Below are positions 7,917 through 16,413 of a stretch of DNA of 64,000 nt, one piece after another (position 1 is the stretch's first letter; each line of letters starts with the position of its first letter). The notes beneath the pieces were generated by a model. That model saw nothing but the letters and a program-made list of their open reading frames with translations, was not told the DNA's origin and did no database searches. The stretch spans positions 225,811 to 289,810 of the forward strand of contig DASVNK010000012.1 in the NCBI GenBank assembly GCA_036383895.1, read 5' to 3'. A program made the translations under genes and the position numbers. The DNA is from DASVNK01 sp036383895 (GTDB lineage Bacteria; Verrucomicrobiota; Verrucomicrobiia; Limisphaerales; SXQI01).

Positions 7917-9218
7917 CTACTTCCCAACCGCCTTCGGCTGCGCCTTCTCGTAATCCGCCTTACTCACCTTCTCCGCCTTGTGGATCAGCACGAAGGTCCC
8001 TCGCTTATTCCCAACGACCAGGTCCGGCAACTTATCTTTGTTCACGTTCCCGGCGACCACCTGAGTCCCAATCCCGGAATTATCATCCATCTGGTAAGGC
8101 GTGAATTCCACGCCACCTTTACCGCCGCTCCCTCGCGTCAGCTTGAACCAATAAGAAACCGCCGCCGCATTCGGCTCCGCATCGCCCTTCGGTCCATGCG
8201 CCCACCAACGTTTCCCCGTCACGATGTCCTTCAAACCGTCGCCATCCATGTCCACCAAATCTACCGCATGCAACTGCGAAAACTTCACGCCATACTTATT
8301 GTCGCTCGCTTCCTTCCCGATGATCAAATTCTGCTTAAAGGTAATATTCTCGCCGTCCTTAACATGCTCGAACCAGGCCAGCCCGTAACCATGCGCCTCC
8401 AATGAAGTAATCACGTCATTATCACCGTCGCCGTCCACGTCGTAGGCGTACATCTGCGCGCCACCCGGCTTGCTGAACTCAAACGCGTGAAATTTCCAGA
8501 TCGGATCGCCCTCCAAACTCTTCGGCTGTTCCCACCAGCCACCCTTCTCCAGCAAATCCGCGCGCCCATCGCCGTTCACATCGCCGTAGCCCATCCCGTG
8601 CGTGAACTTGTGATAATTATTGTTCGGCGTAATCGCGTGCCACTTCCACGGCTTCGTCGGATCACTCTCCGGCGTCGCGTAACCATACGTCCCCTTCGAA
8701 CTGCAAATAATCTCCGGCTTCCCATCGCCCGTCAGGTCCCCAAACGTCGGCGATTCATTATTCGTCTCATCGATCGCCACATGCTTCTTCCAATGCCCAC
8801 CCGATCCATCCTTGCTCTTCGGGTTCTCGTACCACGAACTCTCCTCGCCCGGAAAACCCAGGATCAAAATATCCGTCCACCCGTCCTTGTTGATGTCATG
8901 CGCGAACGCGAAAAAATTCTTCGAATACCCGAGCGGGTCGTAGCCATGCGCCTCCGCCTCGCTCCCATCCTCATTCTTCTTTTTGAACTTCTGGGTCGGC
9001 GCGTAATACTCGTGCTTCTTCGTGAAATCCGGCCCCGCCCACCAATACGGCCCGCTCACAATGTCGTTCTCGCCGTCCTTATTGAAGTCGCCGAAGTTCG
9101 CCCCCTCGCTCCAAAACTCATTGCTCAACTGCTTGCGCTCGAACTTATGCACCTGCAGGTCAGCTCCCAACACCATCGCAGCCGACCCCGTCACCAAAAC
9201 CAAAGCGGGAAATTTCAT
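7917..9218 (-). CDS. Secreted FG-GAP/VCBS repeat beta-propeller protein
   Basis: 433 residues with a signal peptide (MKFPALVLVTGSAAMVLGA). Repeated calcium-binding-like units of the FG-GAP/VCBS type recur: DFNKDGENDIVSG, DINKDGWTDILILG, DLTGDGKPEIICS, DVNGDGRADLLEK, DVDGDGDNDVITS, DMDGDGLKDIVTG and NVNKDKLPDLVVG. Seven such units suggest a seven-bladed propeller. It is probably exported; the ligand is unknown. Adjacent genes are unrelated, so no pathway can be inferred. Confidence 0.85.
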   Translation of the reverse strand: MKFPALVLVTGSAAMVLGADLQVHKFERKQLSNEFWSEGANFGDFNKDGENDIVSGPYWWAGPDFTKKHEYYAPTQKFKKKNEDGSEAEAHGYDPLGYSKNFFAFAHDINKDGWTDILILGFPGEESSWYENPKSKDGSGGHWKKHVAIDETNNESPTFGDLTGDGKPEIICSSKGTYGYATPESDPTKPWKWHAITPNNNYHKFTHGMGYGDVNGDGRADLLEKGGWWEQPKSLEGDPIWKFHAFEFSKPGGAQMYAYDVDGDGDNDVITSLEAHGYGLAWFEHVKDGENITFKQNLIIGKEASDNKYGVKFSQLHAVDLVDMDGDGLKDIVTGKRWWAHGPKGDAEPNAAAVSYWFKLTRGSGGKGGVEFTPYQMDDNSGIGTQVVAGNVNKDKLPDLVVGNKRGTFVLIHKAEKVSKADYEKAQPKAVGK

Positions 9219-9304
9219 GCCCCGACCTTATCCACACCCAAACTCCCGCGCAAAACAAATGAATCACGGCCAATTCTTGGCATCAGCAATGCTCACTTTT
9301 AGTC

Positions 9305-9952
9305 ATGAACGCAAAGCGAGCGCAGGCTGGCCTCGGCTTAATCGAACTCCTCGCTATCCTTGCCGTCATCGCGGTCGCTGTTTTCATGTTCATTCCGCGA
9401 ATGCACCCTCAAAGAGCGAAGCCAGTGCGGATCAAATGCGTTAACAATCTCAAAAACATCGGCCTCGCCTTCCGCATTTTCGCATCCGATAACAACGACC
9501 AATTTCCTCCACAGGTCCTCGCCACGAACGGCATCGACATCACTTCGCTCCGCGCCCTGGAAGTCTTTCGGTTCCTCAGCAACGAACTCTCCACGCCAAA
9601 AATTCTCTTTTGCCCAGCCGATAAGCAGCGCGAAACACCGCTTCCCACCACCAACTTTGCCCGACTTACCACGAAAAACATCAGCTACTTCTCCAGCCTT
9701 TCGGTAAACCAGGTCGATCCCACTACCTTTCTCGCCGGCGACCGCAACGTCCTCACCAACGGCCAACCCATCACCGGCCTCCTCACCCTCACCACGAACA
9801 TCGCCGCCACCCTCTCCTGGTCCAAAGAAATGCACGTCGAACAAGGCAACATCTGCATGGCCGATGGCAGCGTCCAACAAATGAGTTCCAGCCGCCTCAA
9901 GCTCTCAATCCGCGATCAGGACCTGCAGACGAACCATCTCGCGTTCCCATGA
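9305..9952 (+). CDS. Pseudopilin-like protein with H-X9-DG-type tail, copy 1 of 4
   Basis: 215 residues. An N-terminal prepilin-type segment GLGLIELLAILAVIAVAVFM is followed by a paralogue core (CVNNLKNIGLAFRIFASDNN, NELSTPKILFCPADKQR) and a C-terminal NICMADGSVQQMSS motif of the H-X9-DG class. The leader keeps the conserved Glu after the cleavage site (LIEL). Its stop overlaps the next start as ATGA (9949-9952). It is the first of four tandem paralogues. The general family is processed by prepilin peptidase; role unknown. Confidence 0.8.
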   Translation: MNAKRAQAGLGLIELLAILAVIAVAVFMFIPRMHPQRAKPVRIKCVNNLKNIGLAFRIFASDNNDQFPPQVLATNGIDITSLRALEVFRFLSNELSTPKILFCPADKQRETPLPTTNFARLTTKNISYFSSLSVNQVDPTTFLAGDRNVLTNGQPITGLLTLTTNIAATLSWSKEMHVEQGNICMADGSVQQMSSSRLKLSIRDQDLQTNHLAFP

Positions 9953-10617
9953 CTCTTTCCAAAATCAGCAGAACATCCCGCTCGGGTCTCAGTCTGATAG
10001 AACTGACTGTCGTCGTTACCGTCGCTGCAGTGATCGCGCTTATCGCAGTATCAAAAGTTAAGAAGAGTCGCCTTCAGGCCGAAAGACGCGAGCGCATCCG
10101 CTGCGTCAGCAATCTCAAGAACATCGGCCTCGCCTTCCGAATCTTCGCCACAGACAACAACGACCAATTTCCACCCGCCGTCATGGCCACAAACCCGGCT
10201 CGCTTAGCCACCCTTCAGCCCATTGATGTGTTTCGCTTCATTACCAACGAACTCTCCACCCCAATCCTTCTGCACTGTCTCGCAGACAAGCAACGCTCCG
10301 CCCCCCGTAACGGCGCCAGCTTCAATGAAATCACCACTAAGAATATCAGCTACTTCGCCAGCCTCTCCGCTTCCGAAACCAACCCGGCCGCGTTCCTCGC
10401 CGGAGATCGCAACATCCTCACCGGCGGCCAACCCGTCAGCGGCCTTCTCGCCCTCAGCACAAATCTTGCGCCCACCCTCTCCTGGTCCAAACAAATTCAT
10501 AACGAGAAAGGTAACCTCGCCATGGGCGACGGCAGCGTCCAACAAATGAACTCCCTTCGCCTCGAACAATCCGTGCGCGACCAGGATCTCGCCACGAACC
10601 ACCTCGCCTTCCCATGA
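9949..10617 (+). CDS. Pseudopilin-like protein, copy 2 of 4
   Basis: 222 residues, leader SGLSLIELTVVVTVAAVIAL with the conserved Glu. The core repeats copy 1 (CVSNLKNIGLAFRIFATDNN, NELSTPILLHCLADKQR), with GNLAMGDGSVQQMNS near the end and the shared last residues ATNHLAFP. The start overlaps the stop of copy 1 and the stop overlaps the start of copy 3 (ATGA at 10614-10617). It is very close to copy 1, so a recent tandem duplication is likely. Confidence 0.8.
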   Translation: MTLSKISRTSRSGLSLIELTVVVTVAAVIALIAVSKVKKSRLQAERRERIRCVSNLKNIGLAFRIFATDNNDQFPPAVMATNPARLATLQPIDVFRFITNELSTPILLHCLADKQRSAPRNGASFNEITTKNISYFASLSASETNPAAFLAGDRNILTGGQPVSGLLALSTNLAPTLSWSKQIHNEKGNLAMGDGSVQQMNSLRLEQSVRDQDLATNHLAFP

Positions 10618-11336
10618 CTCCACACCTCCATCACCGCATAGCGCACCGAACCTCGCGCCAGCGTTTGGACTGCGGCAATCCTCTGCCACTTTCGTATCAG
10701 TTGCGCGCCACTCCTCAATCAGGTCTGACGAAAATAGATGTGATAGCGATCACGGCGACAATTGTCGTCCTTTGCTTGGTCGCAGGTCCAGCCCTCCTGC
10801 ATTGGCGCGCTAAATCTGCGAGAACCCACTGCGTGAACAATCTCAAGAATATCGGTTTAGCGTTTCGCATCTATTCGCCGGACTCTAGCGACGCCTATGT
10901 CCCAGCGCGCTTGCTTGATTCTGGAGTTCCGATGGACTCCATCGCAGCAACTCTAGTTTTCCGACAACATTCAAACGAGATCTCGACTCCGTTCCTATTC
11001 GTATGTCCAAGCGACAAACAACGAACTGTCGCAAAATCCATGGATCAATTCGGGACGAAAAATCTCAGTTATTTCGCCAGCCTTTCTGCCGAGGAAACCG
11101 AACCACTATCCTTTCTCGCCGGCGACCGGAATCTTCTCTCGAACAACTCGCCCATCAGCGGTTTATTCCCTCTCCTCAGCAATCAGGCTTCTCAGATATC
11201 CTGGTCCAAAGAACTGCACAACGAGATGGGCAACATCGCGATGGGAGACGGTAGCGTTCTGCAATTCAATTCGCTCCGTTTGAAAAAAGCGATTGCCAAT
11301 CAGGACCTCGCCACCAACTACATTTCTATTCCATAA
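10614..11336 (+). CDS. Pseudopilin-like protein, copy 3 of 4, altered leader
   Basis: 240 residues. The core matches its neighbours (CVNNLKNIGLAFRIYSPDSS, NEISTPFLFVCPSDKQR, GNIAMGDGSVLQFNS, end ATNYISIP). The leader is unusual: a 35-residue extension precedes SGLTKIDVIAITATIVVLCL, so the hydrophobic helix begins with K-I-D where L-I-E is expected and the conserved Glu is replaced by Asp. The start is supported by the ATGA overlap with copy 2. Processing or assembly could differ from its paralogues. Confidence 0.75.
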   Translation: MTPHLHHRIAHRTSRQRLDCGNPLPLSYQLRATPQSGLTKIDVIAITATIVVLCLVAGPALLHWRAKSARTHCVNNLKNIGLAFRIYSPDSSDAYVPARLLDSGVPMDSIAATLVFRQHSNEISTPFLFVCPSDKQRTVAKSMDQFGTKNLSYFASLSAEETEPLSFLAGDRNLLSNNSPISGLFPLLSNQASQISWSKELHNEMGNIAMGDGSVLQFNSLRLKKAIANQDLATNYISIP

Positions 11337-11339
11337 CCT

Positions 11340-11996
11340 ATGCGAGCGAAATACCGATCGAATGCCGCTTTGGGCCTAGTCGAGCTGATCGCCATAATGG
11401 CAGTCATTGCATTAATACTATTGATTGGGTTGCCGCACTTGGCTCGATCAAGAGTGCGCGGAAGTCCGATCAGGTGCGTGAACCACCTAAAGAATGTTGG
11501 TCTCGCCTTCCGGATTTACGCCACGGACAACAATGATCTCTTTCCCGGGCAAGGACTCGGGGCGGACGGGTTTGACGCGACGTCGCTAAAGGCTGTCGAT
11601 ATTTTCCGCGCGCTTAGTAACGAACTTTCGACGCCGAAAATAGTGATCTGCCCAACCGATAGCCTCGCGCGCGAAGCGACCAACTGGAGTGACTTTGATG
11701 CAGAAAGCCTTAGCTATTTTGCGAGCCTCTCGGCCTCGGAGAGCAAACCCAATATGTTCCTTGCGGGCGACAGATTCCTCCTCAATGACGGCAAGCCGAT
11801 CGGTGCTTCAATTATCCTCCTTTCAAATGCGCCCGCAAACCTCTCTTGGTCTGGTCAACGGGACGGCCACGGTCGAAACGGATACAACATCGCCATGGCC
11901 GATGGAACGGTGGACGATTTCAGTTCGTCCGAACTCGCACCTGCCATCCGCAAACAAGGCGCCGCCACCAACCACCTCGCCATGCCCGGATTCTGA
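11340..11996 (+). CDS. Pseudopilin-like protein, copy 4 of 4
   Basis: 218 residues, leader ALGLVELIAIMAVIALILLI with Glu retained. Core CVNHLKNVGLAFRIYATDNN and NELSTPKIVICPTD; tail YNIAMADGTVDDFSS then ATNHLAMPGF. It starts three bases after the stop of copy 3, so all four genes form one translational unit. It is the most diverged copy. No secretion ATPase, inner-membrane platform or prepilin peptidase gene is nearby, so the apparatus must be encoded elsewhere. Confidence 0.8.
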   Translation: MRAKYRSNAALGLVELIAIMAVIALILLIGLPHLARSRVRGSPIRCVNHLKNVGLAFRIYATDNNDLFPGQGLGADGFDATSLKAVDIFRALSNELSTPKIVICPTDSLAREATNWSDFDAESLSYFASLSASESKPNMFLAGDRFLLNDGKPIGASIILLSNAPANLSWSGQRDGHGRNGYNIAMADGTVDDFSSSELAPAIRKQGAATNHLAMPGF

Positions 11997-12553
11997 GCTT
12001 CAACTTTGGCTGCGGCGCACCCGGCGCCGCTTTGGAATTGCGCGTCCGAAGCATCGTTTCGCGCCTTAATTCAGACTTGCCTCCAATGCACCTTCTGGCA
12101 TCATCTTCCAAGCCTGTGAAGGCGCACGTGGTTGACTGGAACGCCGCTGCCGTTCAGCGTTTTTCCAATCACCCCCGAAAGCAACGTTACGCACACCCGC
12201 GTACCTGCCCCGCTCCTCACGGCTGACGTAATATGAACGAGCCGAACCTGAAATTTTTCATGATCAACACTCACCGAAAGCCCGTCTTTCCGATGGATTA
12301 TGATTTTTTTCACTTACTAGCGCGGCGCCGCCCGGAGCCACCCCGGCCACCCGCAACACAAAAAAACACAATACGAAACGATAACGTTAATGGCTCCATC
12401 CAGACGCAAACCTCAATCCTCCAGCCATTTACACCTGAAAACGCTCCAAAAAACGCGAAAACGAAAATTCGCGGCGAAACGATAATGTTACGAGCTCAGC
12501 CTTCTCCCACCGGGGTGTTGAGTTCCATCTCGCCCCTCTCTAGACTCCACCGC
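11997..12553. other. Intergenic stretch, no gene supported
   Basis: 557 bp between the pseudopilin run and the PQQ-propeller gene. An open frame continues upstream from the propeller gene to 12233, but it would place a long low-complexity, polar segment before the signal peptide, so I do not treat it as coding. AT-rich tracts near 12355-12480 (aaaaaacacaatacg; aaaacgcgaaaacg) are candidates for the promoter region. No clear -35/-10 pair, terminator or RNA gene was recognised. Confidence 0.5.
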
Positions 12554-13843
12554 ATGCGAACTGCCGGATTTCTCCTCGGTGTGCTCTTATTGCCCGCCGC
12601 CCTCAACGCCGAAAACTGGCCCGAATGGCGCGGCGCGCGCCGCGACGGCACCAGCATGGAGAAAAGCCTCCCGCTCAAATGGTCCGCCACCGACAACGTG
12701 AAGTGGAAAGCCGAACTCCCCGGACCCGGCAACTCCACCCCCATCGTTTGGGAAAACCAAATCTTCATCACCCAGGCCTCCGAAGACGGCACGAAGCGCA
12801 ATCTCCTCTCTTTCGACCGCACCACCGGCCGCAAGAATTGGGAAAAAGGAACCACCTACCCAGCGCGCGAGCAATCGCACGAAACAAATCCCCAGTGTTC
12901 CTCTTCACCCGCCACCGATGGTGAACGCGTCATCGCCTGGTTCGGCAGCGCCGGAGTGTTCTGCTACGACCTCACCGGTAAAGAGCTTTGGAAGCGCGAC
13001 CTCGGCAAGCACGAGCACGAATGGGGTTACGCCGCTTCACCCGTCATTCATGGCGATCTCGTCTACCTCAACTTCGGCCCTGGCCCCCAAAGTTTCCTCG
13101 TCGCACTAAATAAGAAAACCGGCGACGAAGTCTGGCGCTACGACATCGAAGAAAAACATTACAAGGAACGCAAAGACGGTTTCGCTGGCCAAAACACCGG
13201 CATCACCGGCTCCTGGAGCACGCCGATCGTTGTTAAAGCAGACGGGCGCGAAGATCTCGTCATGACCGTCGGCGATAAAATGGTCGGACTCGATCCGAAA
13301 ACCGGGAAAGAAACATGGTTCTGCCGCGGTCTGAACCCCCTCATCTACACCTCGCCCGTTTTCGGTGAAGGCCTCATCGTCGCAAACGGCGGTTTCCATG
13401 GTCCCGATATGGCCGTTCGCCCTGGTGGCAAGGGCGACGTCACCGAGACCCACAAAGTCTGGGAAGGCGGCCGCACCGCGAATCGCCTCGGCTCCGCGGT
13501 AATCAAGGATGGCTATATGTTCCTGCCGACAATGCCCGGCATGGCTGAGTGCATCGACCTCAAGACCGGCAAAACCGTTTGGAACGAACGCATCCGCGGC
13601 GCCGGCGCAAAGAGTGACACCTGGACCTCAATGGTCCTCGCCGGCGATCGCATTTACGTCGTGAACCAATCGGCCGACACGATCGTCCTGAAGGCGAGTC
13701 CGCAGTTCGAAATCCTGCAGGTGAATTCGGTTGGACCCGAGATGTGCAATTCCTCCATCGCTGCTTCAAACGGCGATATTTTCATCCGCACGCACAAAAA
13801 CCTCTGGTGCATCAGCAACACCTCCACCCAGGCCGCCAAGTAA
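12554..13843 (+). CDS. Secreted PQQ-like beta-propeller repeat protein (BamB-like)
   Basis: About 429 residues from the ATG at 12554, chosen because a signal peptide follows at once (MRTAGFLLGVLLLPAALNAE). Blades carry the PQQ-repeat signature: LLSFDRTTGRKNWEK, CYDLTGKELWKRD, LVALNKKTGDEVWRYD, MVGLDPKTGKETWFC and CIDLKTGKTVWNE. It begins with WPEWRGARRDGTS, typical of planctomycete/verrucomicrobial members. It is probably a periplasmic scaffold. The M29 aminopeptidase gene starts 10 bp after the stop, so the two are probably co-transcribed. Confidence 0.85.
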   Translation: MRTAGFLLGVLLLPAALNAENWPEWRGARRDGTSMEKSLPLKWSATDNVKWKAELPGPGNSTPIVWENQIFITQASEDGTKRNLLSFDRTTGRKNWEKGTTYPAREQSHETNPQCSSSPATDGERVIAWFGSAGVFCYDLTGKELWKRDLGKHEHEWGYAASPVIHGDLVYLNFGPGPQSFLVALNKKTGDEVWRYDIEEKHYKERKDGFAGQNTGITGSWSTPIVVKADGREDLVMTVGDKMVGLDPKTGKETWFCRGLNPLIYTSPVFGEGLIVANGGFHGPDMAVRPGGKGDVTETHKVWEGGRTANRLGSAVIKDGYMFLPTMPGMAECIDLKTGKTVWNERIRGAGAKSDTWTSMVLAGDRIYVVNQSADTIVLKASPQFEILQVNSVGPEMCNSSIAASNGDIFIRTHKNLWCISNTSTQAAK

Positions 13844-13853
13844 GGAAGTTTTA

Positions 13854-14966
13854 ATGACAGATCCGCGTTTTACAAAACTGGCCCAGCTCCTGATCACCTA
13901 CTCGATGGAACTCCAGAAGGGCGAAAAGGTCCTTCTGGACATGATCGACGTGCCCGATGAATTCACCGTCGAAATGATTCGCGCCACCCGCGCCATCGGA
14001 GCCATCCCACTGGTCGAAACCCGCCACACGCGCGTCGCCCGCGAAGTGCTTCTTGGCACGGACGAAGAGCACGCGACGACCATTCGCGAGATTGAAATGT
14101 TCCGCATGAAACGCATGCAGGCCTACGTCGCCGTCCGCGGCAGCAATAACGCCAACGAAAACGCGGATGTTCCCAGCGAACGCATGGCCCTCTACACCCG
14201 CACGCTTCGCCCCGTCCTCAACTACCGCGTCAACAAAACGCGCTGGGTCGTCCTCCGCTGGCCGTCGCCGAGCATGGCCCAGGCCGCGAACATGAGCACC
14301 GAAGCATTCGAGAATTTTTATTTCAACGTCTGCACCATGGACTATCGCAAGATGGCCAAAGCCATGGGCCCGCTCGAAAAGCGCATGAAATCCGCAGACA
14401 AAGTCCACATCAAAGGGCCCGGCACCGACCTCACCTTCAGCATCAAAGGCATCGGCGCGAAATCCTGCAACGGCAAGCTGAACATTCCCGACGGCGAAGT
14501 CTTTTCCTGTCCCGTGAAAAACTCCGTCAACGGCACGATCCAATTCAACACGCCCACTCTCTACTCCGGCACCCGTTTCGAAAACGTCCGCCTCGAATTC
14601 GAGAACGGCAAAGTCGTGAACTCGAAGTCCAACAACAACCAGCGCCTCAACGAAATCCTCGACACCGATGCCGGCGCGCGTTACGTCGGCGAATTCGCCA
14701 TCGGTTTTAATCCGTACATTGAAAACCCGATGTGCGATATTTTGTTCGATGAGAAAATCGCCGGTTCGCTCCACTTCACTCCCGGCCAGGCCTACGAAAT
14801 CGCGGATAACGGTAATCGTTCCGCCGTTCACTGGGACATGGTCCTGATCCAACGCCCAGAATGGGGCGGCGGCGAGATCTGGTTCGACAACGAACTGATC
14901 CGCAAAGATGGCCTCTTCGTACCAAAAGACCTGAAGCCGCTAAACCCCGACAACCTGAAGTCCTGA
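13854..14966 (+). CDS. Aminopeptidase, M29 (AmpS/PepS) family
   Basis: 370 residues from the ATG at 13854, preceded by AAGGAAG at a good distance. Thermophilic-aminopeptidase-like features: an N-terminal LLITYSMELQKGEKVLLD, and C-terminal metal-site strands VGEFAIGFNPYI, AGSLHFTPGQAYE and SAVHWDMVLIQ. The family uses a cocatalytic metal pair to remove N-terminal residues. A few active-site positions differ from classical M29 (the usual N.S.IH.D pattern reads NRSAVHWDM), which is within family variation. The 3' end overlaps the convergent Dus gene by 27 bp. Confidence 0.85.
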   Translation: MTDPRFTKLAQLLITYSMELQKGEKVLLDMIDVPDEFTVEMIRATRAIGAIPLVETRHTRVAREVLLGTDEEHATTIREIEMFRMKRMQAYVAVRGSNNANENADVPSERMALYTRTLRPVLNYRVNKTRWVVLRWPSPSMAQAANMSTEAFENFYFNVCTMDYRKMAKAMGPLEKRMKSADKVHIKGPGTDLTFSIKGIGAKSCNGKLNIPDGEVFSCPVKNSVNGTIQFNTPTLYSGTRFENVRLEFENGKVVNSKSNNNQRLNEILDTDAGARYVGEFAIGFNPYIENPMCDILFDEKIAGSLHFTPGQAYEIADNGNRSAVHWDMVLIQRPEWGGGEIWFDNELIRKDGLFVPKDLKPLNPDNLKS

Positions 14967-15968
14967 GTCCCGCGCAAACACCTCGCCCGAGTGGTTGAGA
15001 TACCGCTCGCAAGTCACGAAAAACTCCGGTTCGGTCGTAACGCGCCGAATCTCGTGCAGGAACCGGCCCTCGGGATCGACCCCGGCCGCGATGAAATTCA
15101 TATATTTTTTCATCTTCTGCACGTGTGCATTCACTCGCAGATTCTCCGGCTTTACCGCCTCATACAGCGCCCGCACATACTCCAACAAATCACTCGCCCG
15201 CGGCCGAAAGATCGGCAACCCACGCACCGCGCACCGTATTTGCTCAAACACCCACGGATTCCGAATCGCCCCGCGCCCAATCATCAACCCGCGCGCACCC
15301 GTCTCCTTCAACACCCGCAACGCACTCTCCGGTGAATCCACATTCCCGTTCGCCAACACCGGCACTCCCACCGTCCGCGCCGCTTTCGCAATCAAATCGT
15401 AGTGCACGACCGGCCCATACATCTCCTGCACCGTCCGCCCGTGCACCGTGAGAATATCCGGCCGATGCTTCTGGAAAATCCCCAGCAGTTGATCGAACTG
15501 AGCTTGTGAGTCAAACCCCACGCGCGTCTTCACCGTGAACTTCACGGCCGAGATCGCACCGCGCAGTGCTCCTAAAATTTGATCAACGCGCTCCGGTTCC
15601 CGCAACAATCCACCACCTGCACACTTCCGGTAAACAATCGGCGCGGGACAACCGAGGTTCAGATCAACTCCTGCGATTGGATAACGCTGCAGCGCAGCAG
15701 CGGTGCCAAGAAGCGAGGGAACATCGTTCCCAATCATCTGAGCGATGACAGGTTTGCCGGTCGGGTTCTCCGTTACGGATCGAAGGATATCCTTCTCTAG
15801 GTGTGAGGTAGGATGCACCCGAAAATACTCGGTGTAGTAAACGTCCGGTCCACCGTATTGCGAAATAAAGCGCCAGAACGGGAGGTCAGTGATGTCCTGC
15901 ATCGGCGCGAGAGCCAGAAGTGGCTCATCGCGCGCGAGCAAAGCATTAAGTTCGGACACCGGATTCAC
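14940..15968 (-). CDS. tRNA-dihydrouridine synthase family protein
   Basis: 342 residues. FMN-barrel landmarks of Dus enzymes are present: LALAPMQDITDLPFW at the start, VDLNLGCPAPIVYRKCAGGG with the catalytic-cysteine region, FTVKTRVGFD, TVHGRTVQEMYG, PVLANGNVDSPE and MIGRGAIRNPWVF. It reduces uridines in the tRNA D-loop using NADPH. The C-terminal RNA-binding part is short. It is convergent with the M29 gene. The tRNA island 24 kb away has D-loops with G18 replaced, so any functional relation is speculative. Confidence 0.9.
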   Translation of the reverse strand: MNPVSELNALLARDEPLLALAPMQDITDLPFWRFISQYGGPDVYYTEYFRVHPTSHLEKDILRSVTENPTGKPVIAQMIGNDVPSLLGTAAALQRYPIAGVDLNLGCPAPIVYRKCAGGGLLREPERVDQILGALRGAISAVKFTVKTRVGFDSQAQFDQLLGIFQKHRPDILTVHGRTVQEMYGPVVHYDLIAKAARTVGVPVLANGNVDSPESALRVLKETGARGLMIGRGAIRNPWVFEQIRCAVRGLPIFRPRASDLLEYVRALYEAVKPENLRVNAHVQKMKKYMNFIAAGVDPEGRFLHEIRRVTTEPEFFVTCERYLNHSGEVFARDSGLQVVGV

Positions 15969-16012
15969 GAACCGGCACCATCCGATGCAGCAGAGTTTTC
16001 GTCAACCGCCGC

Positions 16013-16336
16013 TCAGTTCGTGCGGTCTTTCAAGCTGGTGACGCCCTGGTGCGTTGCGCAGTGTGCGCAGCAATACATCTCGCCACTCGCTTCGTGGCCG
16101 TGACCGATGATGCGGCACCCGCAGTGGGCGCATTTCGGCGCCATCACATGGATGGCGCATTCAAAACAGTCGAAGTAGTGCGAGATGCCGTTCTGCACGA
16201 TCTCGATCGGCTTGTCGTATTCGTTACCGCAGCACTCGCACTTGTGCGTGCCCGGGTGCAATTTGTTTACGGGATCGGTCGCCAGCTCAGGTGTGAGAAC
16301 GCGGGCTCCTTGTTTTTTCTCGTGTCGCTCGATCAT
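16013..16336 (-). CDS. Small cysteine-rich zinc-ribbon protein
   Basis: 107 residues. Three cysteine clusters suit zinc binding: CECCGNEYDKP (near residue 33), FDCFECAIHVMAPKCAHCGC (near 56-74) and MYCCAHCATH (near 87). The layout resembles a prokaryotic metallothionein or double zinc-ribbon. No catalytic motif is seen, and the role is unknown. It stands alone between the Dus gene and the pseudo-caspase operon. Confidence 0.7.
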   Translation of the reverse strand: MIERHEKKQGARVLTPELATDPVNKLHPGTHKCECCGNEYDKPIEIVQNGISHYFDCFECAIHVMAPKCAHCGCRIIGHGHEASGEMYCCAHCATHQGVTSLKDRTN

Positions 16337-16413
16337 AGAACAAGTTCGCGCAATGCGCAGAGTGTTCTATCGGGAATCGCCCTGTTCGAGTTGCTAGGGC
16401 AGAACCGAAGAAG

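Noticed and set aside
12233..12553. N-terminal extension of the PQQ propeller protein
   Set aside because: Low-complexity polar sequence would precede an internal signal peptide.
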